The notes: generated by a model from the letters alone, not told the origin. 64,000 bases of DNA from Parundibacterium terreum (GCF_014636315.1 NZ_BMED01000002.1:310001-374000); one strand, 5' to 3'; positions 49,594 through 60,587 are shown, counted from the first letter of the stretch. Translations and numbers: made by a program.

Positions 49594-51384
49594 TTAAAAC
49601 TGATCTTCCGGTATCGCCATCACGCCCGCACTGCCCTCAACGATGGAAGTACGGATACCGCTGGCAGCGGACAAAATATGATCGGCAAAGAAACGTGCCG
49701 TTGCAATTTTTGCCTGGTAAAACTTGGCATCACCGTCGCCTGCCTGCAATTTCTGCTGCGCGATCAATGCTGCGCGCGCCATTTGCCAGCCACCCAGCAC
49801 TATGCCCGCCAGCTTCAGGTAAGGAACGCTGCCTGAGAACACACCCTTGATATCGGCCTTGAAATTGGCGGCAACATAAGTCACCACATCTTCCAGCGCT
49901 TGCGAGCCGGCTGCCAACTGGCGCTGGATTGCCGCCAGATCAGCAGACTGCACTGCCGCCAGTTCTGCTTCGGTCTTGCGTACCTGCGCAATCAGGGCCT
50001 TGGCCGTAGCGCCACCATCGCGCGCTGTCTTGCGCCCTACCAGATCGTTGGCCTGGATCGCGGTAGTGCCTTCGTAGATGGTCAGGATCTTGGCATCGCG
50101 ATAGTGTTGCGCCGCACCGGTTTCTTCAATGAAACCCATGCCGCCATGCACTTGTACGCCGGTAGAAGTCACATCCAGAGACATCTCGGTAGACCAGCCC
50201 TTGACGATAGGCACCAGGTATTCGTAGCAAGCCTGATTGGCCTTGCGGGTCGCTTCGTCGGCATGGTGATGCGCTGCATCACTGGCCGCCGCGGCCACAT
50301 AGGCCAGCGCGCGTGCGCCTTCGGTCTGCGCACGCATGGACATCAGCATGCGACGCACATCAGGATGGTGAATGATGGTCACAGGACCGGCAGAGCCTGC
50401 CAGATCGCGCGATTGCACGCGGTCCTTCGCATAACTGACTGCCTTCTGGTAAGCACGTTCCGCAACAGCCACACCCTGCATGCCGACCGCAAAGCGTGCC
50501 GCATTCATCATGATGAACATGTATTCCAGCCCGCGATTCTCTTCGCCAACCAGGGTACCGATCGCACCGCCGTTGTCGCCGAACTGCAATACCGCTGTCG
50601 GGCTGGCCTTGATGCCCAGCTTATGCTCTATCGACACGCAATGCGCATCATTGCGAGCACCCAGCGTGCCATCGGCATTCACCATGAATTTGGGAACGAT
50701 GAACAAGGAAATGCCCTTCACACCCTCAGGTGCATCCGGCGTACGCGCCAGCACCAGATGGACGATATTCTCGGCCATGTCGTGCTCACCATAGGTGATG
50801 AAGATCTTGGTGCCGAAAACCTTGTAGGTGCCGTCGCCCTGCGGCACGGCACGGGTGCGCACCATCGCCAGATCGGAACCGGCCTGCGGCTCGGTCAGGT
50901 TCATCGTACCTGTCCATTTGCCTGTGATCAGGTTTTCCAGGTAGATGGCTTTCTGCGCATCGCTGCCGGCTGTCAGCAAGGCCTCAATCGCGCCATCGGT
51001 CAGCAAAGGACACAAGGCAAAGGACAGGTTGGCCGAGTTCAGCATTTCTATGCAAGGGGTCGCCACCAGCTTGGGCAAGCCCTGGCCGCCGAAATCCGTA
51101 GGATGCTGCACACCCTGCCAGCCGGCTTCGCCGTACATCTTGAAGGCTTCTTTAAAGCCCTTGGTGGTGAAGACGCTGCCTTCTTTCCAATAGCTGGGAG
51201 CCTGGTCGCCGGCCCAGTTCAGCGGAGCGATGACTTCGCTGGTAAATTTCGCGTTTTCTTCCAGCACCGCTTCCACGGTTTCCGGGGTCGCATCTTCACA
51301 GCCGGGCAAGGCATTCACGGCGGACAAGCCGGCCAGTTCGTTCATCACGAACAACATGTCTTTCAACGGGGCGACGTAGCTCAT
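49594..51384 (-). CDS. Acyl-CoA dehydrogenase with extra C-terminal domain (DmdC-like)
   Basis: 596 residues, about 200 longer than ordinary enzymes, as in the DmdC/FadE5-like class. The core has G-T-M-N-L-T-E-P-A-G-S-D (with Q) and G-T-K-I-F-I-T-Y-G-E-H-D, then V-H-G-G-M-G-F-I-E-E-T-G-A-A-Q and Y-E-G-T-T-A-I-Q-A-N-D-L. A C-terminal helical domain follows. It oxidises acyl-CoA or 3-methylmercaptopropionyl-CoA. ATG 51384 follows GGAG; etfA lies 115 bases upstream, so electrons probably go to that ETF. Confidence 0.92.
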   Translation of the reverse strand: MSYVAPLKDMLFVMNELAGLSAVNALPGCEDATPETVEAVLEENAKFTSEVIAPLNWAGDQAPSYWKEGSVFTTKGFKEAFKMYGEAGWQGVQHPTDFGGQGLPKLVATPCIEMLNSANLSFALCPLLTDGAIEALLTAGSDAQKAIYLENLITGKWTGTMNLTEPQAGSDLAMVRTRAVPQGDGTYKVFGTKIFITYGEHDMAENIVHLVLARTPDAPEGVKGISLFIVPKFMVNADGTLGARNDAHCVSIEHKLGIKASPTAVLQFGDNGGAIGTLVGEENRGLEYMFIMMNAARFAVGMQGVAVAERAYQKAVSYAKDRVQSRDLAGSAGPVTIIHHPDVRRMLMSMRAQTEGARALAYVAAAASDAAHHHADEATRKANQACYEYLVPIVKGWSTEMSLDVTSTGVQVHGGMGFIEETGAAQHYRDAKILTIYEGTTAIQANDLVGRKTARDGGATAKALIAQVRKTEAELAAVQSADLAAIQRQLAAGSQALEDVVTYVAANFKADIKGVFSGSVPYLKLAGIVLGGWQMARAALIAQQKLQAGDGDAKFYQAKIATARFFADHILSAASGIRTSIVEGSAGVMAIPEDQF

Positions 51385-51465
51385 ATTTTTACTCCATGTC
51401 TCCAAAAGAAAAAGACAGGCTGAGGCTCGATCATTTCAAACCTGTTACCTGTCCCTGTAGCTGCA

Positions 51466-51489
51466 GCGGGCGCATACGCATGCACCCGC
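51466..51489. repeat. Hairpin downstream of etfA
   Basis: GCGGGCGCAT and ATGCACCCGC pair with one mismatch around a 4-base loop, 10 bases after the etfA stop. A T run follows only in the plus direction, so terminator function for etfA is doubtful. Confidence 0.4.
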
Positions 51490-51498
51490 CAATTTTTA

Positions 51499-52428
51499 TT
51501 AACCCAGTTCAGCAACCAGTTGCGGAACGATTTCAAACAGGTCGCCGACAATGCCGTAATCCGCCACCGAGAAAATCGGTGCTTCCGGATCTTTATTGAT
51601 GGCGACGATAGTCTTGGAGTCTTTCATACCGGCCAGATGCTGGATCGCGCCGGAGATACCGACAGCGATGTACAACTGAGGAGCAACGATCTTGCCGGTC
51701 TGACCCACCTGCCAGTCGTTAGGCACGAAGCCCGCATCGACTGCTGCGCGGGATGCGCCCATTGCTGCACCCAGCTTGTCCGCCAGCGGTTCCAGCAATT
51801 TGAAGTTGTCGCCCGAACCCATGCCGCGGCCACCGGAAACGATGATCTTGGCGGCCGTCAGTTCCGGACGATCGGACTTGGCGACTTCACGGGATACGAA
51901 TGCAGACTTGCCGGAATCAGCAACCGCAGCGATGTTTTCCACTGCAGCGGAACCACCTGTTGCAGCAGCATCAAAACCGGTAGTACGAACGGTGATGACC
52001 TTGATTGCATCGGAAGATTGCACGGTGGCGATGGCATTACCGGCGTAGATAGGACGCTCAAAGGTGTCAGGAGAATCGACCTTGGTGATTTCCGAAATCT
52101 GCGATACGTCCAGCTTGGCGGCAACGCGTGGCAGAATGTTTTTGCCATAGGCAGTTGCCGGCGCCAGGATGTGGCTGTAGGCAGAGGCAATCGCCAAAGC
52201 CTGTTCAGCGATGTTTTCAGCCAGGCCGTCGGCAAAATGTGCCGCGTCGGCCAGCAATACTTTGGTCACGCCAGCAACCTGGGATGCAGCCTGCGCTGCC
52301 GCAGCAGCGTTATGGCCGGCAACCAGAACGTGGACATCGCCGCCGCATTGGCTTGCAGCAGTGATGGTATTGAGGGTGCTTCCCTTCAGGGATGCGTTGT
52401 CGTGTTCAGCGATGACGAGTGTAGTCAT
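51499..52428 (-). CDS. etfA: Electron transfer flavoprotein alpha subunit
   Basis: 309 residues. The C-terminal FAD domain shows [29 protein letters not shown] and [16 protein letters not shown]. It accepts electrons from acyl-CoA dehydrogenases. I start at ATG 52428 (MTTLVIAE), six bases after GGAAG. It is downstream of etfB by 85 bases. Confidence 0.96.
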   Translation of the reverse strand: MTTLVIAEHDNASLKGSTLNTITAASQCGGDVHVLVAGHNAAAAAQAASQVAGVTKVLLADAAHFADGLAENIAEQALAIASAYSHILAPATAYGKNILPRVAAKLDVSQISEITKVDSPDTFERPIYAGNAIATVQSSDAIKVITVRTTGFDAAATGGSAAVENIAAVADSGKSAFVSREVAKSDRPELTAAKIIVSGGRGMGSGDNFKLLEPLADKLGAAMGASRAAVDAGFVPNDWQVGQTGKIVAPQLYIAVGISGAIQHLAGMKDSKTIVAINKDPEAPIFSVADYGIVGDLFEIVPQLVAELG

Positions 52429-52513
52429 GATGTCTTCCACATTAACATTGAAGTCAGGGCAAGGCGTTTTGCATTGCCCCGAAAATTATTCTTGAAATCC
52501 GGCCAGGCAATGC

Positions 52514-53266
52514 TTAGCCGATGACCTTGGCTTCGTTCTTCAGCTTGGATACCAGCGTTGCAACGTCAGGCACCTTGATGCCGGCGGAGCGTTTTGGCGG
52601 CTCTACCACTTTCAGCGTCTTGACGCGGGAAGCAACGTCTACACCCAGATCGGCAGGCTTCACATTGTCCAATTGTTTTTTCTTGGCCTTCATGATGTTA
52701 GGCAGAGTCACATAGCGTGGCTCATTCAAACGCAAGTCCGTGGTGACGATGGCCGGCAAAGTCAGGGAAACAGTTTCCAGGCCGCCATCCACTTCACGGG
52801 TCACGGTTGCCTTGCCATCTGCCACGGTCACTTTGGAAGCGAAAGTCGCTTGCGGCCAGCCCAGCAGCGCAGCCAGCATCTGGCCGGTCTGGTTGCAATC
52901 GTCGTCGATCGCCTGCTTGCCCAGGATGATCAATTGCGGTTGTTCTTTATCAGCCAATGCTTTCAGCAATTTGGCTACGGCCAGAGGCTGCAACTCTGCA
53001 TCGCTTTCGACCAGAATGCCGCGGTCAGCGCCGATAGCCATGGCGGTACGCAGGGTTTCCTGGCATTGGGCCACGCCGCAGGAAACAGCAACCACTTCAG
53101 TCACCACGCCGGCCTCTTTCAGGCGCATGGCTTCTTCTACGGCGATTTCATCGAAGGGATTCATCGACATTTTGACGTTGGCGATATCAACGCCGCTGCC
53201 ATCGGATTTGACGCGCACTTTGACGTTGTAGTCGACGACACGTTTGACTGGTACCAGGACTTTCAT
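52514..53266 (-). CDS. etfB: Electron transfer flavoprotein beta subunit
   Basis: 250 residues. It starts [14 protein letters not shown] and has [12 protein letters not shown] and an AMP-binding stretch with [14 protein letters not shown]. The C-terminal recognition helix with L-R-L-N-E-P-R-Y is present. It forms the ETF dimer with EtfA. Confidence 0.96.
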   Translation of the reverse strand: MKVLVPVKRVVDYNVKVRVKSDGSGVDIANVKMSMNPFDEIAVEEAMRLKEAGVVTEVVAVSCGVAQCQETLRTAMAIGADRGILVESDAELQPLAVAKLLKALADKEQPQLIILGKQAIDDDCNQTGQMLAALLGWPQATFASKVTVADGKATVTREVDGGLETVSLTLPAIVTTDLRLNEPRYVTLPNIMKAKKKQLDNVKPADLGVDVASRVKTLKVVEPPKRSAGIKVPDVATLVSKLKNEAKVIG

Positions 53267-53707
53267 GGGTCTGCCTTTATTTATAAGCTGATATTTGAAC
53301 AGAGATGGTGATACGGATTACGAATAGTTTACGGCTACTTTAGCTCGCGATAAATCTCAAAGGATGTTGCGGAATAAGCCTGCCTGCACAACGACAGCTC
53401 AGCCCATTTCGCAACAGCCTGCACAACAGGTGGAGACAAACACGTGGCTGCAAATTACGGAATTGGCGAATTGACGTAAACGTAAACTCCGCCGATTATA
53501 AATCGAATTTGACAACACGTCGCACAATTTAGCACGATCGTTCGCTTCAGGCCACATTGAAGCTAGAGCCCTACACCTAAAGCCGGAAATTTCAGTTTGT
53601 GAAATGCAAATTATGCAACAAAAAAGCCCACAAAGCAGGCTTTGCGGGCTTTAAAGCATGTTACACAATATTCAACGCGGCTGCCGGAACCGGTAGCCGG
53701 CAACTGC
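53267..53707. other. Intergenic region upstream of etfB
   Basis: No gene is supported. It contains direct copies of GCCTGCACAAC at 53382-53392 and 53417-53427, 35 bases apart, and the tusA-like gene's terminator at 53623-53652. The promoter for etfBA must be here but no convincing -35/-10 pair was found. Confidence 0.45.
53623..53652 (-). terminator. Terminator after the TusA-like gene
   Basis: AAAGCCCACAAAGC pairs with the facing arm ending GGGCTTT; on the minus strand a run of six Ts follows. Confidence 0.82.
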
Positions 53708-53935
53708 TTATTTGCGTTTGATGAAGTATTCGTATTCCTGGCTATTTTCCATGTGAGACAGCAATTCATTGCCGGTCTGTTTGGAGAAGGCCTTGAAGTC
53801 ACGGACAGAACCTGGATCAGTTGCGATCACACGCAACACTTCGCCGGTAATCATATCGGCCAGGGCTTTTTTGGTTTTCAAAATTGGAAGCGGACAATTC
53901 AGTCCACGCGCGTCCAGTTCTTTATTGAATTGCAT
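53708..53935 (-). CDS. TusA-family sulfurtransferase
   Basis: 75 residues, single SirA/TusA domain. The active cysteine is C14 in G-L-N-C-P-L-P-I-L-K-T-K-K-A-L, followed by G-E-V-L-R-V-I-A-T-D-P-G-S. Family members relay persulfide sulfur for tRNA thiolation or other uses. The role of this copy is not fixed by context. It is a monocistronic gene. Confidence 0.9.
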   Translation of the reverse strand: MQFNKELDARGLNCPLPILKTKKALADMITGEVLRVIATDPGSVRDFKAFSKQTGNELLSHMENSQEYEYFIKRK

Positions 53936-54213
53936 GATGTTTCCAGTGGCAGGAATAAACTAATTGAAAACTAATTGCGTAAGCAAATTCGCTCAATAAT
54001 TAATGCACCAATTCTACCGGAAAATTTACTTAGATGGTGCAACGCAACACACTAATACAGGCTCAGTAATTTATTCACAACAAATTTGCACAATATTGGT
54101 GAAAATGAAAAGACTGAGTTGATAATTCGTTTTTACTGCTGTACTACCGCGAGCAGCCAGAGCCCTGCGCGTATTCTGCCGGGCGCCCTGCCAGCCTTTG
54201 CCGGAGAAGGTCT

Positions 54214-54732
54214 TTACGTCGGCCATTCCATGAACTCCGGCTCCAGGCCTTGGGCCCGCATCCAGTCCGCCATCGCATAGCCGGTGCCGGCACGCCATGG
54301 ACGCAATTTTTCAGGCGCCACCAGGCGAAACTCAAGCAATTCTTCCGACAGGCGGATATCGCCGCTTGCCTTGACGTGATACGCAAGAATAACTTCATTT
54401 TTACGGATGAACTCGTACACCCCTATCAGCGAAATCTGCTCTGCATCCAGATTGGTTTCTTCCTTCAGTTCGCGCGCCACGCCCTGTTCCGGCGTTTCCC
54501 CGCGCTCCATGAAGCCGGTGATCAGCGCAAACATCTTTTCCGGCCATGCTGCGTTGCGTGCCAGCAGGATGCGTCCCTCCACTTCCACCAGCGCAGCCAA
54601 TACCGGCAAGGGATTATCCCAATGCGTCCAATGGCCTTCCGGGCAAGCGAGGCGCTGTTTGCCAGCCTCGTGCTGATCCGCACGCAGTATCAGCGATGCC
54701 GCGCAAACAGGGCAAAATTTGAGTTCCGTCAT
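54214..54732 (-). CDS. Nudix hydrolase with N-terminal zinc ribbon
   Basis: 172 residues. The N-terminus has F-C-P-V-C-A-A-S-L and a later A-C-P-E-G-H, a NudC-like zinc ribbon with His replacing one Cys. The Nudix box is G-F-M-E-R-G-E-T-P-E-Q-G-V-A-R-E-L-K-E-E-T-N-L, with Asn in place of the late Gly. It may act on NADH or a related dinucleotide. It is nine bases downstream of the GNAT gene. Confidence 0.88.
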   Translation of the reverse strand: MTELKFCPVCAASLILRADQHEAGKQRLACPEGHWTHWDNPLPVLAALVEVEGRILLARNAAWPEKMFALITGFMERGETPEQGVARELKEETNLDAEQISLIGVYEFIRKNEVILAYHVKASGDIRLSEELLEFRLVAPEKLRPWRAGTGYAMADWMRAQGLEPEFMEWPT

Positions 54733-54741
54733 GAGTGCGTG

Positions 54742-55260
54742 CTAGCGACCAGTCACAGGGATGCGCGGCTGCTTGGGATGCAGGCGCGCCATTGAATGCG
54801 CATCGACATAGACGCCGTTGCGCAAGGCATAGGAACGGAAGGTTCCCTCGATTTCAAAACCGAATTTGTTATACAGGTGTATCGCATGCGCATTATCGGT
54901 AAATACCGTCAATTCCGTACGCAGCAGATTCAGCCAGTTATCCGCCAGGTTCAGCAACTCCGCCAGCAGCGCAGTGCCTATGCCGCGCCCGGTGAAGGAA
55001 TCTGCGATACCCAGGCCGAGCGAGGCCGCATGGCGGCGCCGCGCCTTGGATTCGATATGCAGGCCGGCAGTGCCGACCAGCACACCGTCATACACCGCGA
55101 CCAGCAAGGTGTCGTCAGGATTGACTTGCTTCAGTCTTTCCTGCCACATCTCCACTGAAGGATGCGGCAATTGCAGGGTTCCAGCATAAGTGTTGGTACT
55201 TGCATACACCCGTTGAATCTGGGCGGCATCATTCAGTTCGGCGCGGCGGATAAAGATCAT
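54742..55260 (-). CDS. GNAT family N-acetyltransferase (YhhY-like)
   Basis: 172 residues. The acetyl-CoA loop is G-R-G-I-G-T-A-L-L, preceded by A-S-L-G-L-G-I-A-D and followed by [14 protein letters not shown]. It resembles amino-acid acetyltransferases such as YhhY. The ATG overlaps the alaS stop as ATGA (55257-55260), so it is translated from the alaS message. The substrate is unknown. Confidence 0.88.
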   Translation of the reverse strand: MIFIRRAELNDAAQIQRVYASTNTYAGTLQLPHPSVEMWQERLKQVNPDDTLLVAVYDGVLVGTAGLHIESKARRRHAASLGLGIADSFTGRGIGTALLAELLNLADNWLNLLRTELTVFTDNAHAIHLYNKFGFEIEGTFRSYALRNGVYVDAHSMARLHPKQPRIPVTGR

Positions 55261-57869
55261 AAGCGTCCACTAATCCAGGTTGCGACTTCAGACAGCGCCT
55301 TAGGTAAACCGGAGGGATCGGTACCACCCGCCTGAGCCATGTCAGGACGGCCACCACCCTTGCCGCCTACCTGTTGCGCCACGAAATTAACCAGCTCGCC
55401 AGCCTTGACTTTGGACGTAGCATCCGCAGTCACGCCCGCGATCAGGCTGACCTTGCCGTCGTTCACAGCCGCCAGAACGATCGCCGCAGTCTTCAGTTTA
55501 TCTTTCAGCTTATCCATGGTTTCACGCAGGGCTGTGACGTCGGCGCCTTCCAGCGTTGCCGCCAGAACTTTGATGCCTTTAATGTCCACTGCCTGGGCAA
55601 CCAGCTCATCCCCCTGGTTTGCGGCCAGTTTTGATTTTAATGCAGCCAGTTCTTTTTCCAGGGATTTAACATGATCCTGAACCTGTACTATGCGTTGTGT
55701 CAACTCTTCCGGCTGAGATTTCAATGCTGCTGCGGCTTCATTGACACGGTTGCTCAGGTTTTGCACCAGCGCCAGCGCAACCTGGCCGGTTACCGCCTCC
55801 ACCCTGCGAATTCCTGCAGCTACGCCGCCTTCGGCAACAATCTTGAACAGGCCGATGTCGCCGGTACGCGATACGTGGGTACCGCCGCACAGTTCGCGCG
55901 AGAAGCCGATATCCAGCACGCGCACTTCATCGCCGTATTTTTCGCCGAACAGCGCCATTGCCCCGCCCTTGACCGCGTCGTCAAACGACATGACCTGTGC
56001 CTGCGCTGCGTTATTTGCGAGGATTTCACGGTTGACGATCGCCTCTACCTGGCGGATTTCGTCGGCAGTCATCGGTGCATTGTGGCTGAAGTCGAAACGG
56101 GTTTTTTCCGGATCAACCAGCGAACCTTTTTGCGCCACGTGTGAACCCAGCACTTCGCGCAAGGCCTTGTGCATCAAATGCGTGGCCGAGTGATTGCGCA
56201 CGGTTTGCGCGCGCACTTCCGTTGCCACCTGCGCCTTGACGCTCTGGCCTACGCTCAGCGAGCCGGTTTGCAGCACGCCGTGATGGCCAAATACATCCGC
56301 CTGGATTTTTTGCGTGTCGGTCACTTCAAATACTGCGCCGGACTCTACTGCCAGCACGCCGGAATCGCCGCACTGGCCGCCGGACTCTGCGTAGAAAGGC
56401 GTCGTATCCAGCACCACGATAGCTTGCTGGCCGGCCTTGACTTCGTTAACCGCAACGCCATCCACATACAGCGCCGTTACCTTGCTCTGATGGCTCAGGC
56501 TATCGTAGCCGACAAACTTGGTCTTGTCGCCGCTGTACTCGACACCGGCAGCCATCTTGAACTTGCCTGCAGCACGGGCGGTCTGCTTCTGGCGCGTCAT
56601 TGCCGCGTCAAAACCAGCCTCGTCCAGCACGATATTGCGTTCGCGGCAGATGTCGGCAGTCAGATCCAGCGGGAAGCCATAGGTGTCGTACAGCGTGAAA
56701 GCCGTATCGCCATCCAGTTGCTTGCTGTCCTTGGCCAAGGCTGCTTCCAGGATTTTCATGCCGTGTTCCAGCGTCTCGCCGAAACGTTCTTCTTCCTGCT
56801 TCAGCACCTGCGCCACACGTTCACCGGCCTCTGCCAGTTCAGGATAGGCAACGCCCATTTCCTTGACCAGGTCAGCCACCAGCTTGTAGAAGAAAGGCTG
56901 GGTCTGGCCCAGCTTGTGGCCGTGGCGCAGAGCGCGGCGGGTAATACGGCGCAGCACATAGCCGCGGCCTTCATTACCCGGAATGATGCCGTCAACGATG
57001 AGGAAGCCCGCGCAACGGATGTGGTCGGCGATCACTTTCAGAGAATTGTTTTCCAGATCGGTGCAGCCGGTTTCGCGTGCCGCAGCCTTGATCAGGTTTT
57101 GGAAGGTATCGATTTCATAGTTGGAATGCACATGCTGCAAGACTGCGGCAATACGTTCCAGGCCCATGCCGGTATCCACGCATGGCTTGGGCAAAGGATG
57201 CAGTACGCCTTGCTCATCCTTGTTGAACTGCATGAACACCAGGTTCCAGATTTCGATGAAACGGTCGCCGTTTTCATCCGGCGATCCTGGAGGGCCGCCC
57301 CAGATTTCCGGGCCGTGGTCATAAAAAATTTCGCTGCAAGGGCCGCAAGGACCGGTATCGGCCATTTGCCAGAAGTTATCTGAAGCATAACGCGCGCCCT
57401 TGTTGTCGCCGATGCGGATGATGCGCTCGGCAGGAACGCCGATCTCATTGAGCCAGATGCCGTAAGCCTCGTCGTCTTCCTGGTAAACGGTGACAGTCAG
57501 TTTATCTTTTGGCAAGCCATAGACTACGGTCAGCAGTTCCCAGGCGTAATTGATCGCATCGCGCTTGAAATAGTCGCCAAACGAGAAATTGCCCAGCATT
57601 TCGAAGAAAGTATGATGACGCGCCGTGTAGCCGACGTTTTCCAGGTCATTGTGCTTGCCGCCGGCGCGCACGCTGCGCTGCGCAGTGGTCGCGCGCGTAT
57701 AGCTGCGCTTGTCCTGGCCCAGGAATACGTCCTTGAACTGCACCATGCCGGAGTTGGTGAACAACAGCGTCGGATCATTGCCCGGTATCAGGCTGGAAGA
57801 GCGCACCCTGGTATGGCCTTTGGATTCGAAAAAGCTAAGGAATTTATCGCGAATTTCTGACGAGTTCAT
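55257..57869 (-). CDS. alaS: Alanine-tRNA ligase
   Basis: 870 residues, normal length. The aminoacylation core starts [14 protein letters not shown], with [11 protein letters not shown]. The editing domain has [11 protein letters not shown] and C-G-G-T-H-V, and the C-terminal C-Ala domain ends with [14 protein letters not shown]. It charges tRNA-Ala and hydrolyses mischarged Ser or Gly. Confidence 0.98.
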   Translation of the reverse strand: MNSSEIRDKFLSFFESKGHTRVRSSSLIPGNDPTLLFTNSGMVQFKDVFLGQDKRSYTRATTAQRSVRAGGKHNDLENVGYTARHHTFFEMLGNFSFGDYFKRDAINYAWELLTVVYGLPKDKLTVTVYQEDDEAYGIWLNEIGVPAERIIRIGDNKGARYASDNFWQMADTGPCGPCSEIFYDHGPEIWGGPPGSPDENGDRFIEIWNLVFMQFNKDEQGVLHPLPKPCVDTGMGLERIAAVLQHVHSNYEIDTFQNLIKAAARETGCTDLENNSLKVIADHIRCAGFLIVDGIIPGNEGRGYVLRRITRRALRHGHKLGQTQPFFYKLVADLVKEMGVAYPELAEAGERVAQVLKQEEERFGETLEHGMKILEAALAKDSKQLDGDTAFTLYDTYGFPLDLTADICRERNIVLDEAGFDAAMTRQKQTARAAGKFKMAAGVEYSGDKTKFVGYDSLSHQSKVTALYVDGVAVNEVKAGQQAIVVLDTTPFYAESGGQCGDSGVLAVESGAVFEVTDTQKIQADVFGHHGVLQTGSLSVGQSVKAQVATEVRAQTVRNHSATHLMHKALREVLGSHVAQKGSLVDPEKTRFDFSHNAPMTADEIRQVEAIVNREILANNAAQAQVMSFDDAVKGGAMALFGEKYGDEVRVLDIGFSRELCGGTHVSRTGDIGLFKIVAEGGVAAGIRRVEAVTGQVALALVQNLSNRVNEAAAALKSQPEELTQRIVQVQDHVKSLEKELAALKSKLAANQGDELVAQAVDIKGIKVLAATLEGADVTALRETMDKLKDKLKTAAIVLAAVNDGKVSLIAGVTADATSKVKAGELVNFVAQQVGGKGGGRPDMAQAGGTDPSGLPKALSEVATWISGRL

Positions 57870-57959
57870 ATGGTTTGTTAGGGTGATGTCTAATTGGAAA
57901 TAAGAAGTTAGCCTTTGATTATACGTGATAACTTCCTGTAATTTACCCCATAAAGCACA

Positions 57960-57992
57960 AAACCCGCCCTGTCAGCGCGACAGGGCGGGTTT
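57960..57992 (-). terminator. Terminator after the 110-residue secreted protein gene
   Basis: AACCCGCCCTGTC and its complement form a strong stem with a 5-base loop, 31 bases past the stop at 58023; a short T run follows on the minus strand. Confidence 0.85.
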
Positions 57993-58022
57993 CCGAAGTT
58001 AAGTCCGAAGTGCTCTGGGGTC

Positions 58023-58355
58023 TTAGCTGGCGGCTGGCGCCACCTTTGCATTATGCTTCTTGGCAAATATCTTGCGGCTGGTCTTGTTTTCTTCGTGTTG
58101 CAGCTTGGCGCGCTCTGCCTTGGTCACGGTACCGTCCGCCTTGGCTGCCTGCTTGTCGTTTTCTATCTTGGTTTCGCGTTTTTCCAGATTAGTCGCTTCC
58201 TTGGAAGTCAATGCACCGGAATTAATGCCCTGGGCGATACGGCCTTGCTGTGCCTCCTGGCGCTTGTCGACGTTTGGCGTATTGGTGTTTTGAGCAAACA
58301 CTGGAGCAGCGAACAGAGTGGCAACAAGGATGGAAACTAAGTGAGCGGATTTCAT
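58023..58355 (-). CDS. Small secreted protein of unknown function with charged helical repeats
   Basis: 110 residues. A signal peptide (about 1-21, ending V-F-A) leaves a mature chain rich in Lys, Glu, Gln and Ala. It carries G-R-I-A-Q-G-I-N-S-G-A-L-T-S-K-E-A and A-K-A-D-G-T-V-T-K-A-E-R-A-K-L, two EF-hand-like helix-loop-helix units, and S-R-K-I-F-A-K-K-H-N near the end. Similar proteins occur in Burkholderiales without a known function. Calcium or metal binding is only a guess. Confidence 0.75.
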   Translation of the reverse strand: MKSAHLVSILVATLFAAPVFAQNTNTPNVDKRQEAQQGRIAQGINSGALTSKEATNLEKRETKIENDKQAAKADGTVTKAERAKLQHEENKTSRKIFAKKHNAKVAPAAS

Positions 58356-58497
58356 ATTGGCTGACCTTTCAAAGGGAGATTATTCTTCGTTTTCGAATGA
58401 GCTGCGTGCCCATGAGCCAATAACGGGGAATACCCGCAACCGGATTACCTGCAAACTGTAAGCCGTGTAAGCATTCGTAACCCTACTGCTATAGCCC

Positions 58498-59256
58498 CTA
58501 AATGAAGTTTGCGCCGATCAAATCTATCCTGTCAGTGCAAAACGCATCCACGCCCCAACCCAGGATCTCAGTTGCCCTTTCCGGCAGGTTGACGGTATAG
58601 CAGAACAAACCGTAGCCAGCCTGCTTTACGGCAGCAGCCAGTTCCGGCGTCAGGTTTTTATGGCTGGTATGCAGCGCGACAGCTTCCAGCTCTTGCAGTT
58701 GCTGCAGCCAATCCGGAGTAATCTTATCCATCAGAAAGCCGCGCGGGATATCCGGCGCCGCCAGCTTCGCACTCATCAACGCGTCAAACGAAAAGGATGA
58801 AAACAGCGGCAGGGCCTGCATCAGCATGGGATTGGGCGGCAATGCAGCGCTAAAGAGTTGCCGCGTCAGCTTGGCCACTACGTTGCCGGTTTCCTTTTCA
58901 TAGCCGGGAGCCGGCTTGATCTCTACATTCATCCATATGCCGTGCTGCTGGCAAAACAGCGCCACCATTTCATAGGTGGGCACGGACTCTCCGGCAAAGG
59001 CTTCACCGAACCATTTTCCCGCGTCCATCTTCAGCAAATCGGCGGCCAGTGTCTGCGGCACGCTGCCCTGTCCCGCCACTGTGCGACCGAATTCCGGATC
59101 GTGCATCAGCACAGGTATGCCATCCTTTGATAACATGACATCAAATTCCACCGCGTGAAAACCGCGGTCCAGGCCGCATTGCATCGCTGCCAGCGTGTTT
59201 TCAGGAGCAAGAGTGCCGCCGCCTCTGTGGGCGATCACTTTTGGGTAAGGCCACAT
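58498..59256 (-). CDS. ugpQ: Glycerophosphodiester phosphodiesterase
   Basis: 252 residues, GDPD TIM barrel. V-I-A-H-R-G-G-G-T-L-A-P-E-N-T-L and E-F-D-V-M-L-S-K-D-G-I-P-V-L-M-H-D-P carry the catalytic His pair and metal ligands, with V-E-I-K-P later. No signal is seen, so it is the cytoplasmic UgpQ type. ATG 59256 follows AGGTGGA; the 64 extra upstream codons reach into the divergent gene's leader. Confidence 0.92.
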   Translation of the reverse strand: MWPYPKVIAHRGGGTLAPENTLAAMQCGLDRGFHAVEFDVMLSKDGIPVLMHDPEFGRTVAGQGSVPQTLAADLLKMDAGKWFGEAFAGESVPTYEMVALFCQQHGIWMNVEIKPAPGYEKETGNVVAKLTRQLFSAALPPNPMLMQALPLFSSFSFDALMSAKLAAPDIPRGFLMDKITPDWLQQLQELEAVALHTSHKNLTPELAAAVKQAGYGLFCYTVNLPERATEILGWGVDAFCTDRIDLIGANFI

Positions 59257-59338
59257 ATTCCACCTTCTTGTCGGTATTGTTGGTATTTGCCAGTACTGAA
59301 TGATACTCAGAAAAGATTCACAGATAGGATAATCCAAG

Positions 59339-60568
59339 ATGCAAAACAAAACAGCATTGGGCCACATCCGGGTCCTTGATTTAACGCGGGTCCTGGCCGG
59401 GCCATGGTGTGCGCAAAACCTGGCTGATCTGGGTGCAGAAGTCATCAAGGTCGAGCGCCCGCTGGTCGGCGACGATACCCGTAGCTGGGGGCCGCCTTAC
59501 CTGCGCGACGAGACGGGAGAAAATACCAGCGAAGCGGCCTACTACCTGGCCGCCAACCGCGGCAAGCAGGCAATTACCGTCGACATCTCCAGCGACGAAG
59601 GCCAGCAAATCATCCGCGAACTGGCGCTGCAATCGGACATCGTGCTGGAAAATTACAAGGTAGGCCAGTTGAAAAAATACGGGCTGGACTACGACACACT
59701 GAAGGAATTGAAGCCTGACCTGATCTATTGCTCCATCACCGGTTTTGGCCAGACCGGCCCTTATGCGCACCGCGCGGGCTACGATTTCATCGTACAGGGC
59801 ATGGGCGGCTTCATGTCGCTGACCGGGGAGCGCGACGACCTGCCCGGTGGCGGCCCGCAAAAAGCAGGGGTGGCGATCGCCGACCTGATGACCGGCATGT
59901 ACGCCACAATCGCGGTGATGGCGGCCCTGAGCCACAGGGATAGGACAGGCGAAGGCCAGTACATCGACATGGCGTTGCTGGATGTGCAGGTGGCGATGCT
60001 GGCCAATATGAACACCAATTACCTGGCCAGCGGAGTCGCGCCCAAGCGCTGGGGCAATGCGCACCCGAATATCGTGCCTTACCAGACCTTCGCCACCTCG
60101 GATGGGCACATCATCGTCGCCGCAGGCAACGATAGCCAATACACCAAATTTGTGCAGGCTGGCGGCAGGCCGGAACTGGCGGACGATCCCTTGTATCTGA
60201 CCAATCCGCGCAGGGTGGCGCATCGTGATCAGCTGGTGCCCTTACTGATGGAAATGGTCGCGCAAAAAACCAAGCAGGAATGGATAGATTTGCTGGAAGC
60301 GGCCGGTGTGCCTTGCGGCCCTATCAATAACCTGGATGAAGTGTTCGACAATCCGCAAGTCGTCGCGCGCGACATGCTGATGGAATTGCCGCACCCCAGT
60401 GCAGGTAAAGTCAGGCTGGTCGGCAGCCCGATGAAAATGTCGGTGACGCCGGCGCAGGCCTTGAGCGCGCCGCCCTTACTGGGCCAGCATACAAGCGAGG
60501 TATTGGGAAACTTGCTCGGCTACGATGAAGAAAAACTGGCCAACCTGAGGACCCGGAAGATCATCTAG
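59339..60568 (+). CDS. CaiB/BaiF family CoA transferase
   Basis: 409 residues of the class III family. L-D-L-T-R-V-L-A-G-P-W-C-A-Q-N-L-A-D-L-G-A-E-V-I-K-V-E opens it, and G-Y-D-F-I-V-Q-G-M-G-G-F-M-S-L-T-G carries the Y-D and Q-G elements; the active aspartate region is A-D-L-M-T-G-M-Y-A. It moves CoA between acids, for example glutarate or succinate derivatives. It is divergent from the glycerophosphodiesterase gene; the donor and acceptor are unknown. Confidence 0.9.
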   Translation: MQNKTALGHIRVLDLTRVLAGPWCAQNLADLGAEVIKVERPLVGDDTRSWGPPYLRDETGENTSEAAYYLAANRGKQAITVDISSDEGQQIIRELALQSDIVLENYKVGQLKKYGLDYDTLKELKPDLIYCSITGFGQTGPYAHRAGYDFIVQGMGGFMSLTGERDDLPGGGPQKAGVAIADLMTGMYATIAVMAALSHRDRTGEGQYIDMALLDVQVAMLANMNTNYLASGVAPKRWGNAHPNIVPYQTFATSDGHIIVAAGNDSQYTKFVQAGGRPELADDPLYLTNPRRVAHRDQLVPLLMEMVAQKTKQEWIDLLEAAGVPCGPINNLDEVFDNPQVVARDMLMELPHPSAGKVRLVGSPMKMSVTPAQALSAPPLLGQHTSEVLGNLLGYDEEKLANLRTRKII

Positions 60569-60587
60569 GCAGCCTCTTCTCCCCCTA

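Noticed and set aside
58498..59448. Longer start for the glycerophosphodiesterase
   Set aside because: The extra 64 residues reach into the divergent CoA-transferase leader and lack family similarity; ATG 59256 has a ribosome site.
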